Assembly (NCBI GenBank): GCA_006503475.1
Contig: RSEH01000118.1
Span: 1-64,000 of the forward strand
Source of the DNA: Stentor roeselii
Taxonomy: Eukaryota > Ciliophora > Heterotrichea > Heterotrichida > Stentoridae
Direction: 5' to 3'
DNA length: 64,000 nt
Shown: positions 1-12,100 of the stretch, in pieces
Layout: every line of letters starts with the position of its first letter
Numbering within the stretch: the stretch's first letter is position 1
Position numbers and translations under genes: made by a program
Notes under the pieces: generated by a model
Seen by the model: the letters and a program-made list of their open reading frames with translations, nothing else
Told to the model about the DNA's origin: nothing
Databases searched by the model: none

Positions 1-115
1 GGTTTATAGATATCTTGATATTGAATATGTTAAATCTTTAAGGCTTAAGCTAAGAATGATGCAAATCTAGTTATCTTAGTTCAAAGTTTTCAATATTAAC
101 TAGTTTTTTGTCAGA

Positions 116-950
116 ATGAAAACTTTTGAAATCAACTCCGCTCTATTCGCTTTCATGTTCATTTTAAAAAGTCTTTATTCTCAACTCTTCAAGACTAGAG
201 CTGATTACCTTTCATTAAAATTTTCAATCAAAAAGCACCTATATTCCTAAAAAATCATCAGAACCTCCAATAAAATCCTTCTAATTTATCTACCTGCAAT
301 ATAAATATTCTTTATATGAAAAAAGTTTTATTCCTCTGAACGATCTTGTGAGTGCCTAAAGAAGAGATTAGAAGGAATTCAGAAAACTTTAAAAAGATCT
401 AAGCAAAGTATTTCATTAAATCAAAATTTCTACAGTTCGATTATTCTAAACATCCTGATAAATAACAACGCGAACTCAGTTTATTTAAGAGACTTAGGTT
501 CTTTTCAGTGTTGCCGATGTAACATCCTTTCCCGAAGATGAGAGAAGTTGAATTCAGCAGCTTTTCTTATTCGGCCTCAGAAGAAGAAAGAACCTGGATG
601 CTATAGAGCTGAAGTTTGACCATCTCTGCATTTTCGAAGAGAGCATCATGATTCACCAATTCCAAGCTGATGTTATAAAACTATCTCAACTGCTGAGTAT
701 CGAAATAAAGGTATTCGATTGAGAATTACACCTTTTGTATCACTTGCGTATCAATTTTCTGATTTCTGGGAAGAGCATAAGTGATAGAATAACTTGCATG
801 CGATGGAAGAAGAAAACTTGGATGTTATAATGGAGCTTTGAATTTGGTACAATATAAAAACCATCTGGGTCAAACGGGTAAAACATCACCACAACTGAAG
901 GAAATTGATCAAAGCTGCTCATTGTTTGAATTCTTATGATGAAGACGATT
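116..950 (+). pseudogene. possible decayed gene, several broken frames
   Basis: No intact gene is present, but protein-like stretches follow each other on the plus strand in changing frames. An ATG at 116 opens about 44 codons up to a TAA at 248, and the same frame stays protein-like to about 538 apart from further stops. A second frame from about 498 to 830 reads as a leucine-rich sequence interrupted by TGA, and a third covers about 832-940. No GT...AG pair of 15 or 16 nt repairs the changes, so I read it as a decaying host gene, perhaps of a leucine-rich type. A chance pattern in AT-rich DNA is possible. Confidence 0.25.
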
Positions 951-2093
951 GTTTTATTGATGGGTTAAGATCCTCTCTGCTAGATTTTTGTTCACTTTTT
1001 ATTATTTTTTGATGGGTGTCAGTAATTGAATTGTAAGATTTTTTTCGAGGTTTTTATTTAATAAGTTTTTTTTTATTTGATTTTTTATAGAATTTGAGTT
1101 GGTGCTTCATTGAATTGATCTTCGAAAGGACAGAGTATTTAAGAATGAATTTTTTTAAGATTTAATTAGAGATTTGCATCATTCTTTCAAATTAATAGAA
1201 GTTTCCTTTGTTATGTTTGATCTTTTATACATTCCAGTCATGTTCTAATCTGTAGGTTCTTCTTGAGATGATTGTGAAAAATGATTTGAATGTCTTTGCA
1301 AATATCTGTATATTGAAAACGTACCAACATCGCCTACAACCTTGATACGTTCCTGATTGTTTGAATTGATTTCCTTTGTTGATATATATAAATCGCTTTA
1401 AAAAAAAACAAAGACATATGTAATCTTCAATATAAATCTGAATTAGCTATTCTTGTAATAATTATTTTTTTTAATCAAAATTTCAATCTATTCATAAGTT
1501 CATTTATATGATTTCCAAGCGTAATTTAAACCACCTAGTTCTTCCTCTTTTTACGACCCTTTCCTGAATATTTCTCATTCAAATGCCGGAGAGTAATATG
1601 AAATAATCAAACAAACCCAGATCTTTATGCTGCAAATTTCTGATTCATTCGATATCCTAATTCTTTAAGGTGCCCTGATAACTGAAATATTGAACTTTCT
1701 TCACAATCATTAGGAATCATGTATTTTAATGCTTCTTTTTATTCATCTGGAATTTTTTTGAATATTAATTTCTCTATGGTATGTCAAGGTTACGAAGGAT
1801 TTTCTAAATTCAAAGCAATAAATTTTCTTTCTAGATGCTAATAATTTAACAATAAATATAATAATTCAAGTAACTTGATAAATCATATAAATAATTTGTT
1901 GATTATAAGAATTTAAAGAATATCTTATTCTTATATGACTCTTATGAATACCTCTGTGATAACTAAATATCTGTTAATATTATTTGGAAAATAATGCTCT
2001 TTTAACTATACTAATAAAAGCTATTAAATTATTGAAATTTAACATAATGGAAGTGTCTAAGATTTGAAACTATAGTTATTATGAATAAACTAA
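951..2093. other. AT-rich intergenic region with protein-like minus-strand fragments
   Basis: No intact gene is seen. On the minus strand, about 1628-1780 reads as protein-like sequence (31 open codons from an ATG at 1720, flanked by in-frame TAA and TGA), and about 1228-1395 gives another open stretch with two close cysteines. The two lie in different frames around a run of nine A at 1400-1408. They could be remnants of one lost gene. No homology is recognised. The rest is AT-rich without visible signals. Confidence 0.3.
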
Positions 2094-5000
2094 TTATGAA
2101 ATGCCTACTCTATTACTTCTTCTGCATATTTTCGTTAAACAGTGCTTTATCAGTCCTTCGCAAGGTTGAATAATAAACATATCAACAACTAAATTGATTG
2201 AAATACAGATAATCCAAAATATATTGATAGCTGGAATTAAAGCAGTCGAATAAGAAGAAATAATGAAAATAAAGTATACTATTGCAATATGATAAAAACA
2301 GATCAACGCTCCTCTCTTAAATTTATCACTGGGTTTATCGCAAAAAAATTTTTCTATAAAAATCAGTAAAATTTTGATTCCTAAAACAATAGCTGAAGAA
2401 ATCATTACAACAGCAGCATTCACTTGAGTTAAATTTTCAATCATCATCTTATCAATATCTGTATATTTTTCATTATTTTTATAGTACCTTAAAGCGAAGA
2501 GGCTAATATCAATGAACATTTCAATGTAAATGAAAAAGAAATGCTTAGTGATTTCATACTGTTTATTCTTGATTGAATCTGCTGAAAATATCAATCTGAT
2601 AAAGAATATAGAATTAAAATAACTTCTTAGAAACATTATGCAACAATTCTCTTTTTGTTCTTGAACTTGAGAAGAAACTTCACTCTCCCTATTGTTAACT
2701 AATTGTCTGTCAGAATTTAAAATGTTCTTAGAGTAATAATTACTCCTATCATTATAATTTCTCTCAGTTTGAATAGTCTCAAAATTTATTTGATCATCTG
2801 AAATATTACTTGTTTCAACAGTTGTAGATTCAGCAGTCGCAACAATAAATATTGTTATTAAATATATTATGGTTATACCAGAAACCATCAAAAATCCATA
2901 GCTTTTAAGAGTTTCCTTATTAAATTCAATACTTCTAAAAATAGTCAAATACTCTTTCTCTTCTTTCTCAGAGGTAGTAATAGTGAAAACACTCAAATGG
3001 CTACATTTACACACAACTGTTTCATTTATAATTTTATCAAACTTACAACCATCTGTATTCCACTGTTGATTTTCATCTAAATAAACACAATTGATGTTTT
3101 TATTTTCAATCAATAAAGGATTAACTTTAATTTTTATTTTAATCATTTCTTTGCTTTCAGTGATTTTAATTATTTTGTTTTCAACCATGTCATAAATCGA
3201 TAAAGAAACAATTCCTGCTGCAGGACTTGTAAAGTTTTTGAATTTAAAGTAAGTAGCTGAAACTCCGTATTTTAAAGTTATATTATTTGTAATATTTTCG
3301 GGGATTTCAACTGAGAAATCTGAGGACTCATGAACGAAATAATCGAATTTCGAGGAAGAATTCAATAAGAGAATAGAAATTATATCTGAAGAATTAACTT
3401 CAGTTATGTTATTTTGCTTTAAATTTTTTAAAGTTAGAACGTTGATTTCATCGCTTGTATTTGAAATAGTTTCTAGTTGATTAGAGTTGTCATTTATTAA
3501 AGAATCATCAATTACGATTATATTGTTGAGTATTTTAAAAAGACCTGCAGATTGATCTTCGTTTATTCCGTTGTCTAGCTTATTCATTAGCGATTTAGTG
3601 GTATTCAGAGTTTCATTGAAACTATTACCTGATTTATCTGAAGTCATATCTGTTTGTATAGCAGGAATATATGTTAATTTAATCAATAAGTCAATAGATT
3701 GTGATACAGCCACATCTGAAGTGATACTATCATCAATGAACTTATTAATATTATAAATAGCATTTGTAAAAACTTCTTGGTAAAAATCTTGACCTAATTC
3801 TTCTTTAATACTCGATGCTGAAGTCAAAACATTAAAAAGAACGTTAGGAATATTATTTGAGGGTTCAATGACTGAATTATTTCTAATATATTCTTTTAAA
3901 ACCTTATCTGATGCGTTATTCACAGAGACACTTTCACTTTTTTCATCGTAGTCTCCAAGACTATCATAAATTCTAATGAAAACTTTAGCATCATCACCGA
4001 TATGGTTGAGTGTTGTATAAGTGTAGTTTAGATTACTTGTTTTCAATATAATTTTATAAGTATCACTTGCATAAGTAAAGACAAATAAATATGGAAAGTC
4101 TTCATCTGGGTCATCATAATCAGCAGCTGCTAATTTCACTTCAGTGGTCAGAGCTTCAATACTCTCATTTGGCTTGATACTGATTGCTTTTATAATTGGT
4201 GGTGAGTTAATTATGAATTCTATATTTATCTGAAATGTTGATAATTCAAGTTTTAGTTTATAAGTTTCAGTCGAATTTCTATGGTCATCTGGTTTTAAAA
4301 AAGAAGTAAAATAACCGGCTATCTTTTCATCATTTATGAACCAGTTAATTGATTTGATATTTGAAGTATCTCCTTTTATTTTAAAGACAGTACCTGTCAT
4401 TTTAGGAATTTTTTTAGGTGCGATTCCAGTTTTTTCTTCTACAATACTTAGATCCGATATATTTTCGTTTATTATGTTTGCAAAGAATGTGAAATTTTCT
4501 GATTTATTAGTATATTTTAATGAAGTCACTACTAAATTTATCGTAATATTTTCTATCTGAGATAAATCATCTTTACTGATCTCCAGCTTTGAGCCATTTT
4601 CATTTTTATCTGGTGAATCTACAGTCCAATTATAACTTAAGTTCTTGCTTTTTTTAAAGTTTGGATCATAGCTTTCTGAAGCATCTAAAATAAAATCTTT
4701 AGTAGAGGAAATATCACCATTCGACTTATCTAAAACAATTACAAAATTTTCCTCTTTGAATGTGATAGTAAATTTCTCATTGTAAATCTCAAAGTCATCT
4801 GATTTGATAATTAATGAGTAATTATAAGTAATTGGATTTTTAGTAAAGGCCTCGAATCTTAATGTGGATGAATTTGAATCATTATAGTTATTATCATCGT
4901 CTTTCCATATGTACTTTAAATTATCAGTTTTTTCACATGTTTTTAATTCATCTATAAAAATTTCACAGAATTTAGATGGAACGCATGAGTTTCCAGTTAG

Positions 5001-8000
5001 TGTTAATGTTGTCGTTTGTTCCCGGGTAAAATTAAATTTTTGTTGAGTTCTAAATGATTTTGAATTACCATATTGCACTTTAAGCGAAACATTCAGATTA
5101 AAACTCGATCTCAACTGATTCAAAGCGAGATATACTTTGCAATCTTGTATTTTTGCATATTTATCATTCCAAACATTAACTGGATCAGAATCAGGAGTAA
5201 AGCTCCATTCACACTTTGAAATTTTTCCGAAACCATTTCTAATATTGATATCTATCTCAAAATCTTTAGTTGAGCAGCTGAAATTCATAGTGTCATTTGA
5301 AACGATTTTTACAGGATGAGGCTCTTCTCCATGAACTGTAATATTATAATTTTCTACCCTTTCATTGCAGATTTTGTTTGTTCCTTGAAAACCTGTGGTA
5401 TTTATTTCTAAGTATTTATTGATAAAAATAGAACTATTGTCTCCTAAAGTAATAGTAAATTCTGTACTGTCAGTGAGATTTTCCTCTTTTTCACTGGGAT
5501 TAATTCCAAGTGTTGAATTGTTCAATAAAAAAGAAGTGAATTTTAATTTATCATTCCACGTAATAGTTTTATTTAAATGCACTATAATTTCTTTTTTAGA
5601 ATCACTTATATATGCATTAAGATGGGAATTATTTATCCAACTTTCGCACTTCACACATTTTTTGTTAATCATAAAGTAATCTTCCTGACATTTACAAACA
5701 CCGTTTATAATTTCATAATAACATTTGCAATCATCAGCTAAGTTTGAATCGATTATTGAACATTCAGTACAATCAAGTTTTTTAGTACATGTTTTGCATC
5801 TTGGTCTACATGATATGCAGATTCCAGTATCGTTAAAAAATCCTGAAGGACAATAGCATATGCCATCATTAAGTGTTGCGATTGCACTTTTACATGATGT
5901 GCAGTTATTTTCTGTTTTGCAAGTAAGACAGCTTGAATTACATTTATAACACTCATTTTTATTTCTATACATTCCCGGAATACAACTGCATCCTTCAGAA
6001 TTTGATGGAATCATATTTTTAAATCTGCATGTATTACAGAGTTTATCTTTAACACAAGTTTTGCAATCATCATGACAATTAGTACATTTATTTTCTAGAT
6101 TCGAAATACTGTTTAGGAAATAACCATCATCACATTTATCACATGTTGAATTGTCATTACAATTCAAACAATTATTTGAGCAGTCTAAGCATCGATTAGC
6201 AGGACTCAAATATTTTTTTTGTTCACATGAGGTGCAATTAGTACTCACCTTACATGTCTTGCAATTTTCAGAGCAGTTCGAACAAGATTTGTACTCATTT
6301 AAATATTTTCCATCTTCGCATGCTGTACAAATTGAATCCTTCAAATAGAAGCCATCATGACACAATTCGCAAAATGTTGCGTTTGAACATTTTGAACAAT
6401 TATTTCCACATTGTGTACAATTTGGATTTTCTAAAAAAAAGCCAGTATCGCATTCATTGCATGATTCAGTATTTGTACAGTTTTTACACCCCTCTGAGCA
6501 GGAACCACATAGTGAATTATCATTAAGCAAATAATATCCAAGTTTACAATTATCACATTTTGATTTTTTAGAACACACTTTACAATTATGAATGCATGGT
6601 GAGCAAGTCGATTCATTAATAAAAAATCCTTCACTGCATTTTGTGCAAACTTCTTTATTATTACACTGAGAACAGCTTTCATTACACTTCAAACAATCAT
6701 TATTTTCCTGATTCCTATAATAACCATTAGAGCATGTCTTACAACTTATATAATTTTCGCAAGTAGAACATTTTTCCTGACATTTCTTGCAAGAAAAAGC
6801 ATCGAGATAATACCCATTTTCACACTCCGTACAACTCAAAATAAACGAGCAATTTTTACATCCATCCGGGCACTTAAAACATTTAGATCCTTGAATATAA
6901 TAATTCGTACTGCTACAAGAGTCACAAGATCCTGCACATTTGCAATTACAGTTCAATCTGCAGTCCTCACAATTATTATTTTCGTCAAGTCCTTTTGCTT
7001 CCCCACAACATTTAACAAAGGCATAAAGACCTAGGTCCCCTTGGGTGAATTTTATTGATATTGAAGGATTTATCGTAATATTTTTCGCATTTAACTTGAA
7101 ATTATTTAAAATGTCGTTAAAAGAGCAGCTTTCATTCGAACTTCTTCCTGAAAATTCAAGAGTTTTTTCATCAGAGAAACATTTTGCATCTGTTATTTCT
7201 TCGAACTTAGAAAACTCGTCATCGAATCCTTTTTGATTTTTTTCAGTCCCGATTTTGAAGGCTTTGAATCCATAAACATCGCTTAAAAATCCTGGAATAC
7301 TTCCATCAGAGATCTTAAAAGACACTGAAAGGCCGGTTAAGTTTTGATTTTTAAAGTCACACGATGAATCAATACCCATTTCGCTTGTATAGAATTTTTT
7401 TACTGTAAAAGTGATGTTTTCATGAAAGTCTTCATGTGTTTCAAAACTTTGATTGAAGTTGAAGATAGTTACGAATAATTTTGATGTAAAGTCAAAAGCA
7501 CTTGATATCGCATCTGGAACTTTTGAGTTGTAAATGCAAGATTCTCCGCTAGCCTTTTTATAAATGTTTAGGTAGTTGGTTATTATTCTTGAATACTGAG
7601 GAATTGACATTTTAGTATCACTGCATTGTTTTGAGTTATTTTCAGAGCAAGTTATATTTGACACGTTCAGACATTCAAGAAGTTTATCAGAACTTTCCAC
7701 CAGAACACTAATATTAGTCAAATTATATGACATCATTTCTTCAACAGCCTGACTCACTGATTCATAGATATCGAAATCAGTCACTTCTTGAGAGCAAAAA
7801 GTTATCAGATTATTAGATAAGGTTTTATAGAAGTTACTAGAAAAATCCTCGAATAACATCATTGATACCGATACAGGAACAATATAATCGATCAGATATC
7901 TATCATACCTCTTTTGAGCTTCATCGTCAGAAAGTGTTTGAAGTCTTCTTCCTTCATGTACTTCAAAACAATTTCCTGATAAGTCAAAAAACCCTTTTTC

Positions 8001-8504
8001 ACAGAGTTTCACTTGTTTTACCTCTGGAATCAATTTCTTGTTGAAAAATCTTTTTATGAGCTTAGAGGTAAAAAACTGGTTTTTTGCAGATTTGAAGACT
8101 GAAGGTGATAAAAAAATCAGAAAATCAAGTCCTTTGGCGTTTTTCAGGCAAGGAACTAACGTGATTGCTGATTTTCCATTTGGGGCTATTGACAGGTAAA
8201 TGGAAGAAGGATGACTGGAAAGATTAAAAGAGATTTCTGAGCAATTCACTGAAGGTCTCTTAATGAAATGATGGAAATTATCACTGAAGTCTTCCTCTTT
8301 TAAAAGATTTTCCATGAATGGCTTTTGCTGGTATATGAAGGATTCGATGAAAATCACTGAAGGAGAGATTTTAGGGAAATTTTCACTTTTTTCCTCTTTT
8401 GGGACATGAATGTCTGTCATTTCCTTTCCTAGGGTGCAGGATAGGAACGAGATTAAAATTAAACCCTGCATCAGTCCATAGCTCACAGTCGATCTTAAAG
8501 CCAT
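2094..8504 (-). CDS. giant polycystin/GPS-type membrane receptor with Cys-rich repeats
   Basis: The 2136-residue protein starts with a hydrophobic signal peptide (residues 1-26, ending near TLGKE). A long extracellular part carries furin/GF-receptor-like Cys-rich repeats at about 495-955 (repeated CxxC...C spacing), then a REJ/PKD-like beta-rich region at about 1100-1600 rich in N-glycosylation sequons. A GPS-like motif lies at about 1804-1840: two Cys with W, then CKC and HLSVF, the HL/S being the usual autoproteolysis point. A membrane segment follows at about 1865-1890, and at least four more lie at 1985-2120. In polycystin-1 and adhesion receptors this layout means an ectodomain cleaved but still tethered. 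I see no PLAT domain in the loop after the first helix. The ligand is unknown. ATG at 8502-8504, stop TAA. Domain assignment is from motif pattern only. Confidence 0.8.
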   Translation of the reverse strand: MALRSTVSYGLMQGLILISFLSCTLGKEMTDIHVPKEEKSENFPKISPSVIFIESFIYQQKPFMENLLKEEDFSDNFHHFIKRPSVNCSEISFNLSSHPSSIYLSIAPNGKSAITLVPCLKNAKGLDFLIFLSPSVFKSAKNQFFTSKLIKRFFNKKLIPEVKQVKLCEKGFFDLSGNCFEVHEGRRLQTLSDDEAQKRYDRYLIDYIVPVSVSMMLFEDFSSNFYKTLSNNLITFCSQEVTDFDIYESVSQAVEEMMSYNLTNISVLVESSDKLLECLNVSNITCSENNSKQCSDTKMSIPQYSRIITNYLNIYKKASGESCIYNSKVPDAISSAFDFTSKLFVTIFNFNQSFETHEDFHENITFTVKKFYTSEMGIDSSCDFKNQNLTGLSVSFKISDGSIPGFLSDVYGFKAFKIGTEKNQKGFDDEFSKFEEITDAKCFSDEKTLEFSGRSSNESCSFNDILNNFKLNAKNITINPSISIKFTQGDLGLYAFVKCCGEAKGLDENNNCEDCRLNCNCKCAGSCDSCSSTNYYIQGSKCFKCPDGCKNCSFILSCTECENGYYLDAFSCKKCQEKCSTCENYISCKTCSNGYYRNQENNDCLKCNESCSQCNNKEVCTKCSEGFFINESTCSPCIHNCKVCSKKSKCDNCKLGYYLLNDNSLCGSCSEGCKNCTNTESCNECDTGFFLENPNCTQCGNNCSKCSNATFCELCHDGFYLKDSICTACEDGKYLNEYKSCSNCSENCKTCKVSTNCTSCEQKKYLSPANRCLDCSNNCLNCNDNSTCDKCDDGYFLNSISNLENKCTNCHDDCKTCVKDKLCNTCRFKNMIPSNSEGCSCIPGMYRNKNECYKCNSSCLTCKTENNCTSCKSAIATLNDGICYCPSGFFNDTGICISCRPRCKTCTKKLDCTECSIIDSNLADDCKCYYEIINGVCKCQEDYFMINKKCVKCESWINNSHLNAYISDSKKEIIVHLNKTITWNDKLKFTSFLLNNSTLGINPSEKEENLTDSTEFTITLGDNSSIFINKYLEINTTGFQGTNKICNERVENYNITVHGEEPHPVKIVSNDTMNFSCSTKDFEIDINIRNGFGKISKCEWSFTPDSDPVNVWNDKYAKIQDCKVYLALNQLRSSFNLNVSLKVQYGNSKSFRTQQKFNFTREQTTTLTLTGNSCVPSKFCEIFIDELKTCEKTDNLKYIWKDDDNNYNDSNSSTLRFEAFTKNPITYNYSLIIKSDDFEIYNEKFTITFKEENFVIVLDKSNGDISSTKDFILDASESYDPNFKKSKNLSYNWTVDSPDKNENGSKLEISKDDLSQIENITINLVVTSLKYTNKSENFTFFANIINENISDLSIVEEKTGIAPKKIPKMTGTVFKIKGDTSNIKSINWFINDEKIAGYFTSFLKPDDHRNSTETYKLKLELSTFQINIEFIINSPPIIKAISIKPNESIEALTTEVKLAAADYDDPDEDFPYLFVFTYASDTYKIILKTSNLNYTYTTLNHIGDDAKVFIRIYDSLGDYDEKSESVSVNNASDKVLKEYIRNNSVIEPSNNIPNVLFNVLTSASSIKEELGQDFYQEVFTNAIYNINKFIDDSITSDVAVSQSIDLLIKLTYIPAIQTDMTSDKSGNSFNETLNTTKSLMNKLDNGINEDQSAGLFKILNNIIVIDDSLINDNSNQLETISNTSDEINVLTLKNLKQNNITEVNSSDIISILLLNSSSKFDYFVHESSDFSVEIPENITNNITLKYGVSATYFKFKNFTSPAAGIVSLSIYDMVENKIIKITESKEMIKIKIKVNPLLIENKNINCVYLDENQQWNTDGCKFDKIINETVVCKCSHLSVFTITTSEKEEKEYLTIFRSIEFNKETLKSYGFLMVSGITIIYLITIFIVATAESTTVETSNISDDQINFETIQTERNYNDRSNYYSKNILNSDRQLVNNRESEVSSQVQEQKENCCIMFLRSYFNSIFFIRLIFSADSIKNKQYEITKHFFFIYIEMFIDISLFALRYYKNNEKYTDIDKMMIENLTQVNAAVVMISSAIVLGIKILLIFIEKFFCDKPSDKFKRGALICFYHIAIVYFIFIISSYSTALIPAINIFWIICISINLVVDMFIIQPCEGLIKHCLTKICRRSNRVGIS

Positions 8505-9123
8505 TAAAATATTAGCGAATCAAATTAAATCTGTAGGATAAAGTCGATTAGCAATACTTATCTAAGAATTTTTTTAACTTTTGATTTTATTATTTATATT
8601 TTATTTAGAAGAAGTTTGCAGGGTTTTGATTTATTCAGATTTTGAATTGATTTTCTTTAAAGATTTGAAAAGTTGATTGATTAGGGAATTTATTATGTTT
8701 TTAAGTTGTGAGTATTGGATATTTTATTAAGGTAGATTGGATTGTGATAATTGTTAGATTATAATTGCTTGTGTTTTACTAGAAGGATAATTTAATCACT
8801 TTTATTACGACTCGAAGATTAAAGTCAAGGAATTTTAGGCACCTAAAGTTATATGGTAGTGAAATAATAAGCTGAGGTATCATGTAAAAAATCTATCATA
8901 TAATTCTATAATTTAATATAATATTTAAGTTTCATTTACTTTATTTAAGACTGGGAAGAAAATTACTCGGAACAAATATTTGAAAAGTCTTGAATTCTTT
9001 GTAAATATACAAAATTTAATAAATAAAAGATAATCAAATTATCTTTCCTTTAATTTCATTTTTAAAAATCAACCCAGATTCCCATTCCATGTTCTTATCA
9101 AATTATCTACGATAATAAAAATA
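8505..9123. other. divergent intergenic region
   Basis: 619 bp between the divergent receptor gene and the first zinc-array gene. AT-rich, no open frame of note and no recognised RNA gene. The last 120 bp before the plus-strand ATG are poor in G on the coding strand, as at several other gene starts here. It should hold both promoters. Confidence 0.5.
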
Positions 9124-12100
9124 ATGTCCTGCAAAAAGATCTGCCTTTCAGGTAACTGCCCAAACGAAGTAACAACCTATGCGAATTTTTCCAGATATCA
9201 CGGTTTCTGCTCAAATCACAGGCCATCAAGCCACCCAACCGTCGACGAGATCCTCTGCATGAACTGCAAGAACTCTATAAAAGTGATCATAAACCTTCCT
9301 CTATCAGACAAAAAGTTATACAAGCTTTCTCTCTCACAATCAAAGGACTTTGTTACCTCAAATCCTCCTCTTTCCATCAAGTCTCAAATCCTGACAGATC
9401 TGAGCACTTCAGCCGAAATTTCACAAGACCTAAGCCAGAACCAAGAATTACCTTCATGGAAATCTCCTCCAACACTACCAAATCCAATAAATCCTTCAAC
9501 CTTCTCCCAAACCTTACCTAAAAAATGCTCTTATTCAGACTGCCCTTCGAAAGATACTAAAAAATTTTGTGAACATCAAGAATTTTGTGAAATTCATTTA
9601 AAATTGATTAAAACATGCAACTTTTGTAGATGTAACTTCTGTGGAACCTTTCAAGTCATGATTAGACCTTGTGGGTTGAAAATTTGTGAAAAATGTGAAA
9701 AGATTGAAAAAATTGAAAAAATTGGGAAATGTTGCTTTTTGTGTTGTTTGAGAACTGAGAGGGAAATGGAAGAATGTGGGCATTTCTTGTGTGATGATCA
9801 TTCGGATAGGATGTGTCTTTGTTTTCCTTGTGGAATGTGTGGAGAGGGAAGGGTTAAGAGAAGACTTTGCAAGCATGTGGCTTGTGAATCTTGTGAAGTT
9901 GATGGAAAATGTGTTTTTTGTGTTAGTGGATATTGTGAAGGCTGTGGAGATTATAAAGTACTTGATCTAGGTAATTGCAAGGTTCATTATTTTTGTAGGG
10001 ACTGTGATGGGATTATGAATGAATGTCATCTGTGTAAGAAAACGTGTTGTAGGTGCTTTAAAGGATTTAGTGATTATCATGTTGGGTGCTCATTGCATCC
10101 TCTTTGCTTAGAGTGCAGAGTGGAATTTAAAGGGGATGAATGTGTCTATTGTAGTCAGAATTATGAGAAGTTTGTATGTCAGGGATGTGGATTTACTTAT
10201 GGGAAATTTTTTAATCACCCTTGTGGCCATCGGCTTTGTAAGTCTTGCTCAATCCTTCCGTGTGGACATGAATCATGCTTAATTTGCTATACTTCGATGA
10301 ATATTTGCTTCAGTTGTCATACTAACTACTTCTGCAAATCTTGCAAAAAAATAGATTGCTACAATAAAATAAGCTGCGAGCATGGATTATGTCTTGAATG
10401 TGGGATTAAAGTATTTGATGCGCATTATGTGTGCAGTCAATGCCATAGTTCTCAATTTTTCTTTGATGGAAAATGCCTTAAGTGTGAAAATAGCATTTGT
10501 GGTCAATGTATGACTCCGAAGGTCCTAAAAGCCCTTGAATGTGAGCATAAAATTTGTGATGATTGTTTTTTAACTGAAGGTGTATGCATTGAATGCAAAA
10601 AACCTCAAATTTGTCAGTTCTGCGATAAAAAAACCAACAAATACAAATCATCATGTGAGCACATTATCTGTGATCAGTGCTTAAATCAAATAAATAAACC
10701 CATATGTTTAAAATGCTCAAAAAATGAAGAAGAATTTCACTGCAGTTTCTGTCTTTATTATTATGAAGATGTGAAAGTTCTTAAATGTGGACATAAAGCT
10801 TGTATCAACTGTTTAAAAATAAATAATGATGAAGACTGCGAGTTGTGTGGACTTTGTGAAGCCTGCTTGAAGATTGGAGAAAAAGCATCTTTGAACTGCC
10901 AGCATTCTCTTTGTATTAACTGTGCTCCTGGATATAAAACTGGATCTTGTTCTATATGTTCGGGTGAACTTATATATTGTAGCAAATGTTCGAAGTACTC
11001 TAGTCCATTCATTTGTATCAATAATCACTCTGGATGCAAGATCTGTTCTAAAATATTATTAGAAACCAGAGGCATCACCTGTGAAAAATGTACTTATAAA
11101 TGTTCCTATTGCCAAAAACCAGAAGGATTCTTAAAATTACCCTGTGGACATTATATCTGTAAAAACTGTAATTTAAAGTTCCAATCATCTCAAACCCAAT
11201 GTTTGAAATGTGATAAAACTTCAAAAAATATATGCGAAAGATGTGAAAGAGTTTTCGAATTGGAACAGCTTAAGACTCTTGAATGCGGGCATCAACTTTG
11301 CACAGACTGTTTTATTATTAAAAAATGTTTTTCATGTAGCGAGAATGTTTGTCCAGTGTGTGATGATAACAGAAGAAAAATAGAAAAAAATGAAGAGAAA
11401 AATAATTTTTCTAATGTTTTGATAAGAGAAGGAAATTCTTGCACTCATACTTTGTGTCATGCATGCAAATTATTTTGTGAAAAATGTGGAAAGAATATAT
11501 GTCCTGGTTGCAGGACTGAAATTGACTTGAACAATCAGTGTCCACATAAATTATGTTTAGATTGTATCATAAAATATAAAGAAGAGGAAGTCAAATGTGA
11601 ATACTACCAGTCATGTAAGGTATGTAAAACCGCCATTTGTACAGAAACAGGTGAGCCTTGCCAACATGAAAACTGTTTGAAGTTTAAAAGTTCCAGCTGC
11701 ATTAACTGCAATCCTTCAAAATTATGTATAAACTGCTTTGAAAATATTACAATAGACAAAAACTTGTGTGAAAATTGTTCTTTTAAAACAAGAAACAAAG
11801 TTAATACTCTTTATAAATGTGAATCATGTAAAACTATTTACAATTCTCAGTTTGAAAAAAGTTTATATAGTCAAAATTTGAAGATGAATGAAACCAGCTC
11901 AAAGCCCTTCCTCTTAAAAAAATCAGTTTCTGAAAAGAATGATCATAGTGAGCATAAAATTTGTCTTGGCCAAGAAAACTGTACAAACTGCGATATCTGC
12001 AAAGTTTTCTACACAAACCTTTCTACGATTTTTACCTCATGCCCTCACAATCTCTGTGAAAAATGCCTAAAACTCGGATGTTCTCTCTGCCAAAAGCCCA

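Noticed and set aside
740-922. 60-codon minus-strand frame starting MSSFDQF
   Set aside because: It ends at TGA and lies over plus-strand protein-like fragments; the plus-strand reading fits neighbouring segments better, and no start motif is present.
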